A stretch of DNA of 64,000 nt from Paraburkholderia phenazinium (GCF_900100735.1 NZ_FNCJ01000015.1:62001-126000); one strand, 5' to 3'. Shown: positions 51,289-59,825, counted from the first letter of the stretch. The notes: generated from the letters alone by a model not told the origin. Numbers and translations are program-made.

Positions 51289-52692
51289 TTACGCCTTTCC
51301 TCTCCCGCCCCTGGCAATTTCATCGCCGCTTCCCTGGGGCAAGTGTGCGGTCACCGGAATCGAGCCGAGCGAGAACAGCCCCACTACCAGAAACGCCGGC
51401 CAGAAGTCCGACCACACAATCGCCGGATGTCCCTGCAAGTGGTGCGAGATCTGCAGCACAACGCCGCCGATCGTGACCCCAAGCCCCAGCGAAATCTGCT
51501 GGATCACGCTCGCCACGCTGGTAGCGCGGCCGATGTCGCGGCTCGGGATATCCGCATAGGCCAGCGTATTCAACGAAGTAAACTGCAGCGACGGGAAGAA
51601 GCCGCCGAACAACACCACACACCAGATCGCCCAATGAGACATGCCCGGCGAGAACAAGCCATAAACGGCAATCGCCAGTCCCGCGAGTCCCGCATTGACC
51701 ATCAACACCTTGCGGAAGCCGAACCGCCCAAGCACGCGCGAAGCAACCGCTTTCATAAAGATCGAACCGAAGGCCGAAGCGCAGGTAATCGAGCCGGACA
51801 CGAAGGCAGTCATGCCGAGCCCTTCCTGCAGTGCCAGTGGTAGCAGGAACGGCACTGCGCCCAAGCCGATACGAAACAGCGACCCGCCCACCACGCTCGC
51901 GTGAAAGCTCGGAATGCGCAGCAGGCGCAAATCGAGCACCGGCAGTTCGACCCGGCTCGCGTAGAACCAGTAGATGAGCAGCAGTGCCGCGCCGAGCAAC
52001 GACATGCCGATTGACAGCGTGTTCGACACCAGTTCCCCACCGACTAGCGAAAGCCCCAGCATAAACAGCGAAGCGCCCGCCGCCGACAACACGAAGCCGG
52101 GCCAGTCGAGACGCCCCGGATGCGCCTCGCGCACATTGGCAATATGTTTGTTCGCCAGCCAGATGCCGAGCACGCCGATCGGGATGTTGATGAAGAAGAT
52201 CAGGCGCCAGTGCAGGTAGGTGGTGATGAACCCGCCAAGCGGCGGCCCCAGCACCGGCCCAAGCAATGCAGGCACCGTAAGGTAGTTGACCGCGCGAATG
52301 AACTCCGACTTGGGCATGGCGCGGAAGATGATGATGCGCCCCACCGGCACCATCAGCGCACCGCCCAGACCCTGGACGAAGCGTGCGAACACAAAGGTGC
52401 CGAGCGAGGTGGAGGCCGCGCACATCAGCGAACCGGTCATGAAGATGCCGATTGCGGTGCGAAACACCGTGCGTGAGCCGAAGCGGTCGGCCACCCAGCC
52501 GCAGATGGGAATGAATACACCGAGGCCGATCACATAACTCGTGATGGCAAGCTTAAGGGTGATAGGACTCTGCCCGAGGTCTCGCGCCAGAACAGGCAGC
52601 GAGGTCACGATGACCGTGCCGTCCACGTTTTCCATGAACATCGCACACGCGACGATCAGCGGAACGATGAATGCACCCAGATTAAGAGGCAT
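51289..52692 (-). CDS. DHA2-family MFS drug transporter
   Basis: A 467-residue EmrB/QacA-type exporter with about 14 membrane segments. TM1 carries the DHA2 signature (FMENVDGTVIVTSLPVLARD), then GWVADRFGSRTVFRTAIGIF (motif A) and LTVPALLGPVLGPPLGGFIT (motif C). I start it at the ATG at 52692 (MPLNLGAFIV); a frame extension of 21 codons lacks a ribosome site. It has no adaptor or channel partner nearby, unlike the EmrB-like protein at 5596, so it probably works alone in the inner membrane. Substrate unknown. Confidence 0.87.
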   Translation of the reverse strand: MPLNLGAFIVPLIVACAMFMENVDGTVIVTSLPVLARDLGQSPITLKLAITSYVIGLGVFIPICGWVADRFGSRTVFRTAIGIFMTGSLMCAASTSLGTFVFARFVQGLGGALMVPVGRIIIFRAMPKSEFIRAVNYLTVPALLGPVLGPPLGGFITTYLHWRLIFFINIPIGVLGIWLANKHIANVREAHPGRLDWPGFVLSAAGASLFMLGLSLVGGELVSNTLSIGMSLLGAALLLIYWFYASRVELPVLDLRLLRIPSFHASVVGGSLFRIGLGAVPFLLPLALQEGLGMTAFVSGSITCASAFGSIFMKAVASRVLGRFGFRKVLMVNAGLAGLAIAVYGLFSPGMSHWAIWCVVLFGGFFPSLQFTSLNTLAYADIPSRDIGRATSVASVIQQISLGLGVTIGGVVLQISHHLQGHPAIVWSDFWPAFLVVGLFSLGSIPVTAHLPQGSGDEIARGGRGKA

Positions 52693-52841
52693 TGGCAGGA
52701 CGACGGGGGGCAAAGCCGTCGGCGTAAAGCCGCAATTATCGCATCGCCTCGGCAACAGATGTTGTCAAGAAACGTGATTTAAGCAGCACGGCGTGCTGCG
52801 CACGATGGTTGAGGACACAACGAAAGTGACCAGCCAGAAAC

Positions 52842-52869
52842 GACTGTGCCGGCATTAGCCGGCACAGTC
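52842..52869 (-). terminator. Terminator of the polar-lipid operon
   Basis: GACTGTGCCGGC and GCCGGCACAGTC are perfect arms around ATTA. On the minus strand the stem is followed by GTTTCT, a short T-tract. It lies 30 bases after the stop of the nucleotidyltransferase gene (52899), the last gene of the operon. Confidence 0.75.
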
Positions 52870-52898
52870 TCATAGCAAACCAGAACGGCAAGCGCAGC

Positions 52899-53663
52899 TT
52901 AACGCGGCACGGTCACCAGCGGCTGCAACTGCGGCAGGATCTCGGCGCGAGCCCGCACGACATCGTTCGGGAAGTCAATCTCGATCCACGGCGCACCCGT
53001 CACGTCGGCGGTATCGAACACCTGGCTGCGTTCCAGCAGCAGGTCGCGCACCGCCTCTTCGTGCGGCATATTCGCGCGGCCGCTGTCGATGTAGCCCGCG
53101 ACGATCTGCGCGAAGCGTCGTGCGGTTTCCTCCCGGAAACGGAAGAAACCAACCGACTCGCCAATCGTGTCGTAGTCGAGGTTCACGGCGAGCTGCTTGC
53201 GCAGTTCGACCGGCACGCCGTCCTTCAGGCACAGCTTGACCGGCTCGTCACCCGCTTCGAAATCGCGGTCGATCAGCAGCCGGTTGACGGTCTCGCCCGC
53301 CACCAGGGCATTCAGGATGCGCTCGTCATACAGCACGTCGGCGTCCATCAGCAGCACGTCGCCACCGCGCGTCAGCGGCTCGGCCACCGTGTGCACGGTC
53401 AGCACGCTGCCCAGGTCGAAACGCGGGTTGATCACGGTCTGGACCGGATGCGGCCAGTTGATGCGCTTCAGTTCCGCCTCGACCAGTTCCGGCTGGAAAC
53501 CGAGCGCCAGCACGACGTCGGTGACGCCTGCGGTTTCGAGCATCTGCAGATGCCGCTCGAGCAGGCTCACGCCGTCGAACTGCAGCAGGCATTTCGGAAA
53601 CTGTTCCCCCGGCGGGAGCTGGAGACGCAGGCCAAGGCCCGCAGCGAGAATAATGGCACGCAT
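52899..53663 (-). CDS. NTP transferase (CDP-alcohol-forming nucleotidyltransferase-like)
   Basis: A 254-residue nucleotidyltransferase of the GT-A-type NTP_transferase family. N-terminal signature MRAIILAAGLGLRLQLPPGE then QFPKCLLQFDGVSLLERHLQ binds the NTP; the metal-binding Asp is in VLLMDADVLYD. The size and pattern resemble LicC-type phosphocholine cytidylyltransferases and inositol-phosphate cytidylyltransferases, which make CDP-activated head groups. It is the last gene of a four-gene operon with a CDP-alcohol phosphotransferase, which would use its product. Which phospho-alcohol it activates is unknown. Confidence 0.85.
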   Translation of the reverse strand: MRAIILAAGLGLRLQLPPGEQFPKCLLQFDGVSLLERHLQMLETAGVTDVVLALGFQPELVEAELKRINWPHPVQTVINPRFDLGSVLTVHTVAEPLTRGGDVLLMDADVLYDERILNALVAGETVNRLLIDRDFEAGDEPVKLCLKDGVPVELRKQLAVNLDYDTIGESVGFFRFREETARRFAQIVAGYIDSGRANMPHEEAVRDLLLERSQVFDTADVTGAPWIEIDFPNDVVRARAEILPQLQPLVTVPR

Positions 53664-53689
53664 GCGTGGTCCCTTTCTAAAAAGTAGCG

Positions 53690-54694
53690 TTAATCGACAG
53701 CCGGCACACGCGTCGCGCGCCGACGCTGCCAGTTTCTTTCACTGAAATGCAGATACAACAGGCCCGGCAGGCCCAGCAGGATCTCGCGGGCGCGCTTGGC
53801 AAGCGACAATGCCAGCGCAGCGTCTGGCGGCAGGCCGACCAGCGGCGCAAGCAGCAGGTAGCCGCCCTCCTGCACGCCGAGCGAACCGGGAATCGCAAAA
53901 GCCGCGCCTCGAATCGCCTGACCGATGCTTTCGAGCAGCAGCGCATCGACCCAATCGACCGGATGACCGAGGAAGCGCAGCGCGAGCCACACCTCTACCG
54001 TGCCGACGATCCAGCCCACCAGGCTCAGCGCAAAGTTCGCCAGCACCCGCAAGCGGTTGCGATAAAGCTCCTGCACGGCGCCGTCGACGGCGTCGGCACG
54101 CATGGTCAACGCCGACCAGTCGCGCTTGCCGAACACCTTCGAGACCACCCGCAGAAGCCGCCCGAACAGGCCGTGCCGCTGGGCGAAGAAAAACAGGCCG
54201 ATCAGCCCGGCAAGCACGCCGGTAGCGATAAGAGTGGCCGTACGCAGGTCGTGCAGCGCACCTTGCGCCGCATAGGCGCCGAACAGCAGCAAGCCGAGCA
54301 GGGCAAAGACAATTTGCGCGAGCGCCTGCAGCGTGGTGCTGACGGTGATCGTTGCCGCGGCGTCGCGCATGCGCATGCCGTGCTGCGACAGTTGCCGCAC
54401 GACCACCACCGGTCCGCCGATCTGGCCGGCCGGCAGCAGGCTATTGACCGACTCACCAGACCAGCGCGCCAGCAACGCGTTATGCAGGGCAATATTGTCG
54501 CGGCGCCGGTCGATCAGCACGACGATGGCGGCCGAGTCCAGCACCAGCGGCACCAGATGGAAGGCCGCCACCAGCGCGAGTCCCCAGCCGGCGGCCATGA
54601 GCGTCGAGGTGACCGAGCCGAGTCCCTGCCAGGCGAGCAGGCCGACGAACAGCGCGACGCCGATCGACAGCAGGATCATGGCGGCGCGAGTCAT
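53690..54694 (-). CDS. Lysylphosphatidylglycerol-synthase-TM (flippase-like) membrane protein
   Basis: A 334-residue integral membrane protein with about eight segments, of the LPG_synthase_TM (UPF0104) family that includes AglD, HpnL and the MprF flippase part. Family marks are RWSGESVNSLLPAGQIGGPV with VVVRQLSQHGM, and AIRGAAFAIPGSLGVQEGGY. No soluble lysyl-transferase domain is present. It begins at the ATG at 54694, overlapping the upstream stop by 4 bases (ATGA). In this operon it may flip or handle the lipid made by the CDP-alcohol phosphotransferase. Confidence 0.87.
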   Translation of the reverse strand: MTRAAMILLSIGVALFVGLLAWQGLGSVTSTLMAAGWGLALVAAFHLVPLVLDSAAIVVLIDRRRDNIALHNALLARWSGESVNSLLPAGQIGGPVVVVRQLSQHGMRMRDAAATITVSTTLQALAQIVFALLGLLLFGAYAAQGALHDLRTATLIATGVLAGLIGLFFFAQRHGLFGRLLRVVSKVFGKRDWSALTMRADAVDGAVQELYRNRLRVLANFALSLVGWIVGTVEVWLALRFLGHPVDWVDALLLESIGQAIRGAAFAIPGSLGVQEGGYLLLAPLVGLPPDAALALSLAKRAREILLGLPGLLYLHFSERNWQRRRATRVPAVD

Positions 54695-55509
54695 GACCCC
54701 GCCCCTTTGCGTTTGGTCATCTGACGGAACACCTGGCGAAAACCAAAATAGGCGATCGCGTCTTTCATGTTGGAGATGAAACGCCGCCACGGGCGCATAT
54801 TCGGATCGGTGACGTATTCGAACGTCAGCGACACACGGAACTCGTTGGCGCCGGCCGGTGTGACGCGGTGGCGCAGCTTGTCACCGTCGAAGAACACCAG
54901 GCCGCCCGGGGGGATCTGCACGGAGCCGGGCACATCGGGCACGTCTGGGTTGCGAGTATGCAGTTCGTAGTCGAGCCGGCAGGACGAGTCGTCGATCACG
55001 CCCAGCAGCAGCGTATAGCGGCGGCCGTCGTAGTACGAGGTGTCGTAGTGCCAGCCGATATGGTCGCCGGGCCGGGTGTAGTAATACAGCGCATAAGCAT
55101 GCGGATCGTCCGCCGGCGAGACCATCAGCTTGTCGCCGCTCAACTGCTCCAGCCAGCCGATCAGTTCCTTCGAGCGATACAGCTCGGCGATGAACGGCGC
55201 CAGACGGTCGATCGTATGACGGCTCACACTGCCGCCCTGCTTGTGGCCAGGCAGGTAATTGCGGTTGACCTCGTCGAGCAGCGCGCGGGCGCTATGCACC
55301 AGTTGTTCGGTGACCTCGGGGGCGAGGAAGTCTTCCATATAGAGGAAGGCGCCCTGGTCGGCGAAGTCCTGGCGCAGGCGCGGCGTGTCGAACTGACGCG
55401 TGCGGCTGGCGACCGCGCCATCCGCCTCGGGGGCGGCCGGCGCCGGTGCGGCGGGTGCGCGGTCGAAAGAGGCTTGGCTGAGCACGTCTTCTTCGGCCTG
55501 GGTACTCAT
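54691..55509 (-). CDS. 2-oxoglutarate/Fe(II)-dependent oxygenase (HalD/BesD-like family)
   Basis: A 272-residue 2OG-Fe(II) oxygenase. Iron ligands appear to be His154 and Asp156 (HIGWHYDTSYYDG) and His214 (KLRHRVTPAG), with the 2OG-binding Arg225 in EFRVSLTFEY. Because the HxD acid is kept, it should hydroxylate rather than halogenate (halogenases have Gly or Ala there). The first 40 residues are Ala/Pro-rich and disordered. The start overlaps the CDP-alcohol phosphotransferase stop by 4 bases and its stop overlaps the next start by 4, so translation is coupled. It may hydroxylate the lipid head group or acyl chain. Confidence 0.85.
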   Translation of the reverse strand: MSTQAEEDVLSQASFDRAPAAPAPAAPEADGAVASRTRQFDTPRLRQDFADQGAFLYMEDFLAPEVTEQLVHSARALLDEVNRNYLPGHKQGGSVSRHTIDRLAPFIAELYRSKELIGWLEQLSGDKLMVSPADDPHAYALYYYTRPGDHIGWHYDTSYYDGRRYTLLLGVIDDSSCRLDYELHTRNPDVPDVPGSVQIPPGGLVFFDGDKLRHRVTPAGANEFRVSLTFEYVTDPNMRPWRRFISNMKDAIAYFGFRQVFRQMTKRKGAGS

Positions 55510-56189
55510 GGACTAACCTGCATTTGACGGGTTTCGCTTGCCGGACGCGCGGCGCGGCGCACCGCGCGGCGATAGTCCACGATCACCCAGATGGCGAAGA
55601 GCGGCGCGCCGATCGAGGCGGCCACCACAAACGGTGTAACAACGCTGGTCAAAGTGACGAGCGGCAGCAGATAGAGTACATCCTCTGTCTCGAAACCGGC
55701 CACGGACGCCTGTTTGGTGCCCGCTTTGCCTTCCATGTCTTCAATGCGCATACGCAGGAAGAAAATTACCGCGACTGCCACGCCGGCAAGACTGCCGAGA
55801 AACACGCCCGGCACAACCCGGCCGGCTTCATGCACCGTGCCTATGCCGAGGCCCATGCCGACGAACAGGAGGATCGTCACCAGTGCGTCGCAGGCCAGAT
55901 CGTAAAAATGACCGATCCGGCTCGACTTGCCGCTGATGCGCGCGAGTTCGCCATCCGTATGGTCGACAAAATTCGACAAGACGATCAGCAGCGCGCCTGC
56001 GTTAGTCCAGGCGAACCCGCCGCGCGCCAGGCCCAGCGCGCCTGCGACGCCGATCAACAGACGCAGCGTGGTGAGGTGATTGGGCGTGACGAATGTGTTC
56101 ACAAGCGGCGTGACGAGCCGGCGGGCGAGCCTCGCGTCCCACGTTTTCGGGACCGGAACGTTTTTTAAGGATAATGGTCGAGAATTCAT
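55506..56189 (-). CDS. CDP-alcohol phosphatidyltransferase family enzyme
   Basis: A 227-residue membrane enzyme with about six segments. The CDP-alcohol phosphotransferase motif is complete: Asp79-Gly80, Ala83-Arg84, Gly93, Asp97, Asp101 in DGELARISGKSS and GHFYDLACD. It moves a phospho-alcohol or phosphatidyl group from a CDP-linked donor onto an acceptor alcohol, as in phosphatidylglycerol-phosphate or inositol-phospholipid synthesis. It is the first gene of the operon. I see no sequence mark of PgsA or PssA, so its product is probably a less common lipid or phosphodiester. Confidence 0.87.
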   Translation of the reverse strand: MNSRPLSLKNVPVPKTWDARLARRLVTPLVNTFVTPNHLTTLRLLIGVAGALGLARGGFAWTNAGALLIVLSNFVDHTDGELARISGKSSRIGHFYDLACDALVTILLFVGMGLGIGTVHEAGRVVPGVFLGSLAGVAVAVIFFLRMRIEDMEGKAGTKQASVAGFETEDVLYLLPLVTLTSVVTPFVVAASIGAPLFAIWVIVDYRRAVRRAARPASETRQMQVSP

Positions 56190-56425
56190 AACCCGGAAAT
56201 ATATACGGTTACGAGAAACCTTGCAGTTTCCAATCGAAATTTCCGGCTAGCCGAAGCAAACTCTTGACAGAGGCCACTTGAAGCAAGAATCCTCGAAGGT
56301 TGGTAAAGTGCGAATCCTGTTACGCCTGTAACGCCGCGTAATCCCGATGGACAACCCGGCGTGGCGGCTTTTCCCGTGCTGCCCCGCTGCGCACCTGCCA
56401 TTGTGTATACGCGACTCAGAAGCTT

Positions 56426-56860
56426 ATGAAGCACGTTTTTTCTTCCGCACTCCTCGCCCTGGCGGCCGCCGCGCTGCCGCTTGCGTGTCACGCCACCGCG
56501 CTCGACGCGCCGCTGGCCTGCGACGAATCGGGTCATCAGTTCATTGCGGACCTCGCCCAGCAGCAACTGATCGATCCGACCCCGATGCGCGTGGAAAGCA
56601 ACTCGATCAATGCATTCCGCCCCGCCAAGGGTGCCGATCTGAGCGCCTTCGGTTTTCATGTGTTTGCGGTGGTCGGCTTCGAGAAGGACGATCCGATGTT
56701 CAAGACCGGCGACGGTGAACCGCTCGCCAATTCAGCTTACGGCGCCGTGGTGTTCGGTAGCGACACCAGTGTGCAGAATGCAGTGACGCAGGCTGGCAGC
56801 ACGGCCATCGTGCATCACGTCGGACCGCATATCACGGCGATTTTCTGCAAGCGCAATTGA
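56426..56860 (+). CDS. Secreted hypothetical protein
   Basis: A 144-residue exported protein. Signal peptide MKHVFSSALLALAAAALPLA, cleavage near CHA|TAL. The mature part has two cysteines (LACDESGHQ and IFCKRN) at its ends that could pair, and a conserved-looking core FGFHVFAVVGFEKDDPMFKT. I do not recognise a domain. It is transcribed divergently from the lipid operon, so it could share regulation with it. Confidence 0.7.
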   Translation: MKHVFSSALLALAAAALPLACHATALDAPLACDESGHQFIADLAQQQLIDPTPMRVESNSINAFRPAKGADLSAFGFHVFAVVGFEKDDPMFKTGDGEPLANSAYGAVVFGSDTSVQNAVTQAGSTAIVHHVGPHITAIFCKRN

Positions 56861-56900
56861 GGCGCGTGGACGCGCCGCGGCAGAGCCTTCCGTTTCAGTA

Positions 56901-57437
56901 TTAGCCTGGACGGCGAAAGCCGTTTTCCACCCAAGCGGCGGCGTTCACCTTACCCAGCTTGAAGTTGGGCGCTACTTTCACCTGCGCGAGCTGCTCGCCG
57001 AAGGCGTCGAACGCGCTCAGCAGCGCGTAAGGATCGTCCTCGCTCGGCACGATGTCCAGCGTGATCTCCAGTTCACCGTCGCCGGAAGGCGAATCCACGG
57101 TCACACGCTTGTGCAGCATGGCGTGCAGTTGCTGTTCGTGACGGCGCAATACCTCCGACGCGGTCTTCACCAGCGTATTGAAAGCCCCGGTATCGAGCGG
57201 CTTCGGATTCTTCTTGTCACGCCCCATCGTCCAAGGACCGACCAGCGCCGGCTCCGGCTCCCCGTCCTTGATCATCTCCACCGCCCAGCCGTCGTCGTCT
57301 TCATTCTTGATGACGCGCGCCGTCCAGCCGTCGTCGCGCCACAAACGCGCCTCGTGCAGGGTCTCGGGCACTTCGGGAAGGTCTTCCGTCGCGGAATCGG
57401 CAGCGGTGTCGGGCGAAGGAAGGGGCGTATCGGTCAT
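56901..57437 (-). CDS. Conserved hypothetical protein
   Basis: A 178-residue acidic cytosolic protein, not recognised. A disordered, Asp/Glu/Pro-rich N-terminus is followed by a compact part (WTARVIKNEDDDGWAVEMIK, ALVGPWTMGRDKKNPKPLDT) and helices (NTLVKTASEVLRRHEQQLHA). The regular codon use and well-formed core argue for a real gene. No neighbours suggest a role: it is convergent with the secreted protein gene and stands alone. Confidence 0.7.
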   Translation of the reverse strand: MTDTPLPSPDTAADSATEDLPEVPETLHEARLWRDDGWTARVIKNEDDDGWAVEMIKDGEPEPALVGPWTMGRDKKNPKPLDTGAFNTLVKTASEVLRRHEQQLHAMLHKRVTVDSPSGDGELEITLDIVPSEDDPYALLSAFDAFGEQLAQVKVAPNFKLGKVNAAAWVENGFRRPG

Positions 57438-57610
57438 TGCAGGGTCGCTCAGGTTCGGAACAGATTCATCAGCACAAGGGCTGGATTCTACCCGTCCGCG
57501 CTGGCCCCAGGGACGGCCTACGCCAAACAGCCAGGGCTGCCGATTATTTCTGTTTGTAGAAAAATATTTTTCTGGATTACTTGGAACTTATAATCGAATC
57601 TAATACAGAA

Positions 57611-57637
57611 TAAAAAAACGCGGCCCGAGGGCCGCGT
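57611..57637 (-). terminator. Strong orphan minus-strand terminator
   Basis: ACGCGGCCC and GGGCCGCGT pair perfectly around GA. On the minus strand the stem is followed by seven T residues. No minus-strand gene lies between it and the porin start 420 bases away, so it must end either a small RNA or an unrecognised short transcript. Confidence 0.85.
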
Positions 57638-57821
57638 ATAAACAGATGAAAAAGACACCCTTGGTCAAGGGGTGAACCGAATTGTAAAGCGAGTAACCCG
57701 AGGTAATCACCGCAATAACTGGAATAGTGTCTTCCAGGAAACTGAATAATCGAAATCTTATCGTTGCGGCCCTTTTAATTAATCGGCTCAGCCGCCAGGG
57801 CCGGGCGTCGCGCGTGTGCAA

Positions 57822-57836
57822 CAACCAAAACGGTTG
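57822..57836. promoter_or_regulatory. Inverted repeat CAACC-AAAAC-GGTTG upstream of porin 3
   Basis: Two perfect 5-base arms with a 5-base spacer; the outer bases (TGTG on the left, ACA on the right) extend it weakly. A TTGACA hexamer overlaps the right arm on the plus strand at 57834-57839, but no good -10 follows at the right distance. Possible operator for the porin or the candidate sRNA. Confidence 0.3.
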
Positions 57837-58061
57837 ACACACCGCTCCATCTCTAAATTCAAATCCAAAATCGCTTTATTTACTTGCACTTACGGAAATC
57901 AAATCCAGCATTCCTGATTCAGGAAAGCATTGTTGCGCGAGATAGGGTTAATCAATTTATCAGAGGGAATACACTTCGCTGCGAATCCTCAGGCGGCCGG
58001 CGGTATCGGCATTAAGCCCTGCAAGGCGATTCTCTACGGACTGACTCGGAGTTAAAGAAGC

Positions 58062-59219
58062 ATGAAAAAAACCCTCATCGTCGCGGGCATCATGGGCGCG
58101 TTCGCCATCAACGCTCACGCACAAAGCAGCGTCACGTTGTACGGCACGCTGGACGCTGGTCTGGTCTATACGAACAACCAGGGTGGCCACAACAACTGGC
58201 AACAAGGTAGCGGCACGGTCTCGGATACGTACTTCGGCCTGCGCGGCAGCGAAGACCTCGGCGGCGGCCTGCATGCCATCTTCACGTTGGAAAGCGGCTT
58301 CAACCTGAACAACGGCAAGTTCGCTGAAAGCAACACGATGTTCAACCGTCAGGCTTTCGTCGGCCTGCAAAGCGACCAGTACGGCACGCTGACCCTCGGC
58401 CGTCAATATGACTCCGTGGTCGACTATCTCGGCCCGCTGTCGGAAGCAGGTTCGGGCTACGGCAACAACCTGGCCGCTCACCCGTTCGACAACGACAATC
58501 TGGACAACTCGTTCTCGATCAAGAACGCCGTCAAGTACCAGAGCGCCAACTACGCGGGTCTGCGCTTCGGCGGCCTGTACGGCTTCAGCAATGACGCTGG
58601 CCAGTTCGCCAACAACCGTGCATGGAGCGCCGGCGCTTCGTACAACAACGGTCCGCTGAATGTTGCTGCTGCTTACCTGCAACTGAACAATTCGCTGGGC
58701 AGCTCGAACTCGGGCGGCGCAGTCTCGGCAGGCGACGGCAACAATGCCAACCTGACGGCGGCACTGCAACGCACCTATGGCGTGGGCGCGAACTACTCGT
58801 ACGGTCCGGCTACGGTCGGCTTGCTGTGGACTCACACGCAAGACAACAACCTGATCGCCGGCGGCCAGAACGGCGTGGGCTTTACGGTGCCGACGGGTAC
58901 GAACCTGCACCTCGACAACTATGAAGTCAACGGCAAGTACGCACTGACTCCGGCGCTGAGCCTGAACGCAGCGTACACGTTCACGGACGGCAAGGTCACG
59001 GGCGGCACGACTTCGGGCGATCCGAAGTGGCATACGGTTTCGCTGCAAGCTGACTACTCCCTCAGCAAGCGCACCGACGTCTACGTGGAAGGCGTGTACC
59101 AGCACGCGTCGGGCCAACTCGGCGATGGCAGCGCGAACGTCGCGATGATCAACACGCTGTCGCCGTCGTCGACCGGCAACCAGGTGGCAGCGACCGTCGG
59201 TCTGCGTCACCGCTTCTAA
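58062..59219 (+). CDS. Gram-negative porin (OmpC type) 3
   Basis: A 385-residue outer-membrane porin. Signal peptide MKKTLIVAGIMGAFAINAHA, then QSSVTLYGTLDAGLVYTNNQ. Strands typical of the family include DTYFGLRGSEDLGGGLHAIF, NRQAFVGLQSDQYGTLTLGR and YGPATVGLLWTHTQD; it ends VAATVGLRHRF with terminal Phe. Codon use is strongly biased toward the commonest codons, which suggests high expression, more so than porins 1 and 2. It has a long AT-rich leader and a strong terminator, consistent with a major porin. Confidence 0.93.
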   Translation: MKKTLIVAGIMGAFAINAHAQSSVTLYGTLDAGLVYTNNQGGHNNWQQGSGTVSDTYFGLRGSEDLGGGLHAIFTLESGFNLNNGKFAESNTMFNRQAFVGLQSDQYGTLTLGRQYDSVVDYLGPLSEAGSGYGNNLAAHPFDNDNLDNSFSIKNAVKYQSANYAGLRFGGLYGFSNDAGQFANNRAWSAGASYNNGPLNVAAAYLQLNNSLGSSNSGGAVSAGDGNNANLTAALQRTYGVGANYSYGPATVGLLWTHTQDNNLIAGGQNGVGFTVPTGTNLHLDNYEVNGKYALTPALSLNAAYTFTDGKVTGGTTSGDPKWHTVSLQADYSLSKRTDVYVEGVYQHASGQLGDGSANVAMINTLSPSSTGNQVAATVGLRHRF

Positions 59220-59257
59220 TGAAGCTGCAGGCCGGATCGACCGATCCGGTCTGTTGA

Positions 59258-59297
59258 AAAACGCGCGCGTGACACAATCACGCGCGCGTTTTTTTAT
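59258..59297 (+). terminator. Terminator of porin 3
   Basis: AACGCGCGCGTGA and TCACGCGCGCGTT form a 13-base perfect stem with a CACAA loop, followed by TTTTT. It lies about 40 bases after the porin stop codon. Confidence 0.92.
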
Positions 59298-59483
59298 GCA
59301 TCGAAGCGATGCGCAAACATCGAATCTTCATGCACGCGCAGGTATACTGGGTCAAGCCGTCTTCCATGCGGCGAGCTTCATCTGAAGTACTCGTCGCGGT
59401 CGACCGGCGGCTTCGTCGCGGAGCACCCTGTTCCGCCCGTGCCCCTGTTCCCGCGTCCGATCGGGAACACCGACGATCCGATC

Positions 59484-59825
59484 ATGAAAAAACTTCTCTT
59501 GCTCGCACCCGTTGCTCTCGCGCTGGCTGCCTGTGGTTCATCAGGCCCCACGCAAGACGCCTCGCAACCAATGGTGTTCGTCACCTCGGCGCGAACCACC
59601 GCTGATATTACCGAGTGCCTCGAAAGCCGTCTGTCGCGCGTACGGGCGTCGTCCGTGGGCGGCGCGACCGAACTGGCGGTCGGCTCGGATTCCAATACCG
59701 CTTACTTTGTGACGCTGACACCGGTCAACTCCGGCTCGCAGATCAAGGTGATGCGGCCCGCGAACGCACCGGACGATCCACCGGAACCGGAAATGCGCTT
59801 CGATATCGCGCGCTGCGCGACGTAG
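59484..59825 (+). CDS. Small lipoprotein of unknown function
   Basis: A 113-residue lipoprotein. Signal sequence MKKLLLLAPVALALAAC with lipobox LAAC, so Cys17 should be lipidated. The mature domain (VFVTSARTTADITECLESRL, SDSNTAYFVTLTPVNSGSQI, then KVMRP) looks like a small alpha/beta domain with one further cysteine pair candidate (ECLE and ARCAT). I start it at the ATG at 59484, where the signal begins. No family name is known to me. A terminator follows at 59899. Confidence 0.75.
   Translation: MKKLLLLAPVALALAACGSSGPTQDASQPMVFVTSARTTADITECLESRLSRVRASSVGGATELAVGSDSNTAYFVTLTPVNSGSQIKVMRPANAPDDPPEPEMRFDIARCAT

Larger units (their letters stand above)
57611..57840 (-). ncRNA. Candidate small RNA upstream of porin 3
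   Basis: The transcript ending at the orphan terminator would contain a second hairpin (CACCC/GGGTG, about 57657-57675) just before it, as in many bacterial sRNAs. The 5' end is unknown: the inverted repeat at 57822-57836 is the last feature before the AT-rich region and I set the limit there. No clear sigma-70 promoter is visible, so this is a hypothesis based on the terminator only. Porin genes are frequent sRNA targets. Confidence 0.3.
57438..58061. other. Long AT-rich region upstream of porin 3
   Basis: About 620 bases, markedly more AT-rich than the surroundings. It contains a strong minus-strand terminator at 57611-57637 with no gene before it, a second hairpin CACCC...GGGTG near 57657-57675, and the inverted repeat CAACC-AAAAC-GGTTG at 57822-57836. 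The right end is the porin leader. A 80-codon minus-strand frame (57600-57842) crosses the terminator and I reject it. Confidence 0.5.

Noticed and set aside
57600..57842. 80-codon minus-strand frame upstream of porin 3
   Set aside because: It reads through the strong terminator, has no ribosome site and no recognisable motif.
57960..59210. Long open frame (416 codons) on the minus strand opposite porin 3
   Set aside because: Shadow of the porin: it lies fully antisense to a gene with signal peptide, beta strands and terminal Phe. It has no ribosome site, and its Val/Ala/Arg-rich composition is what GC-rich third positions give in reverse.
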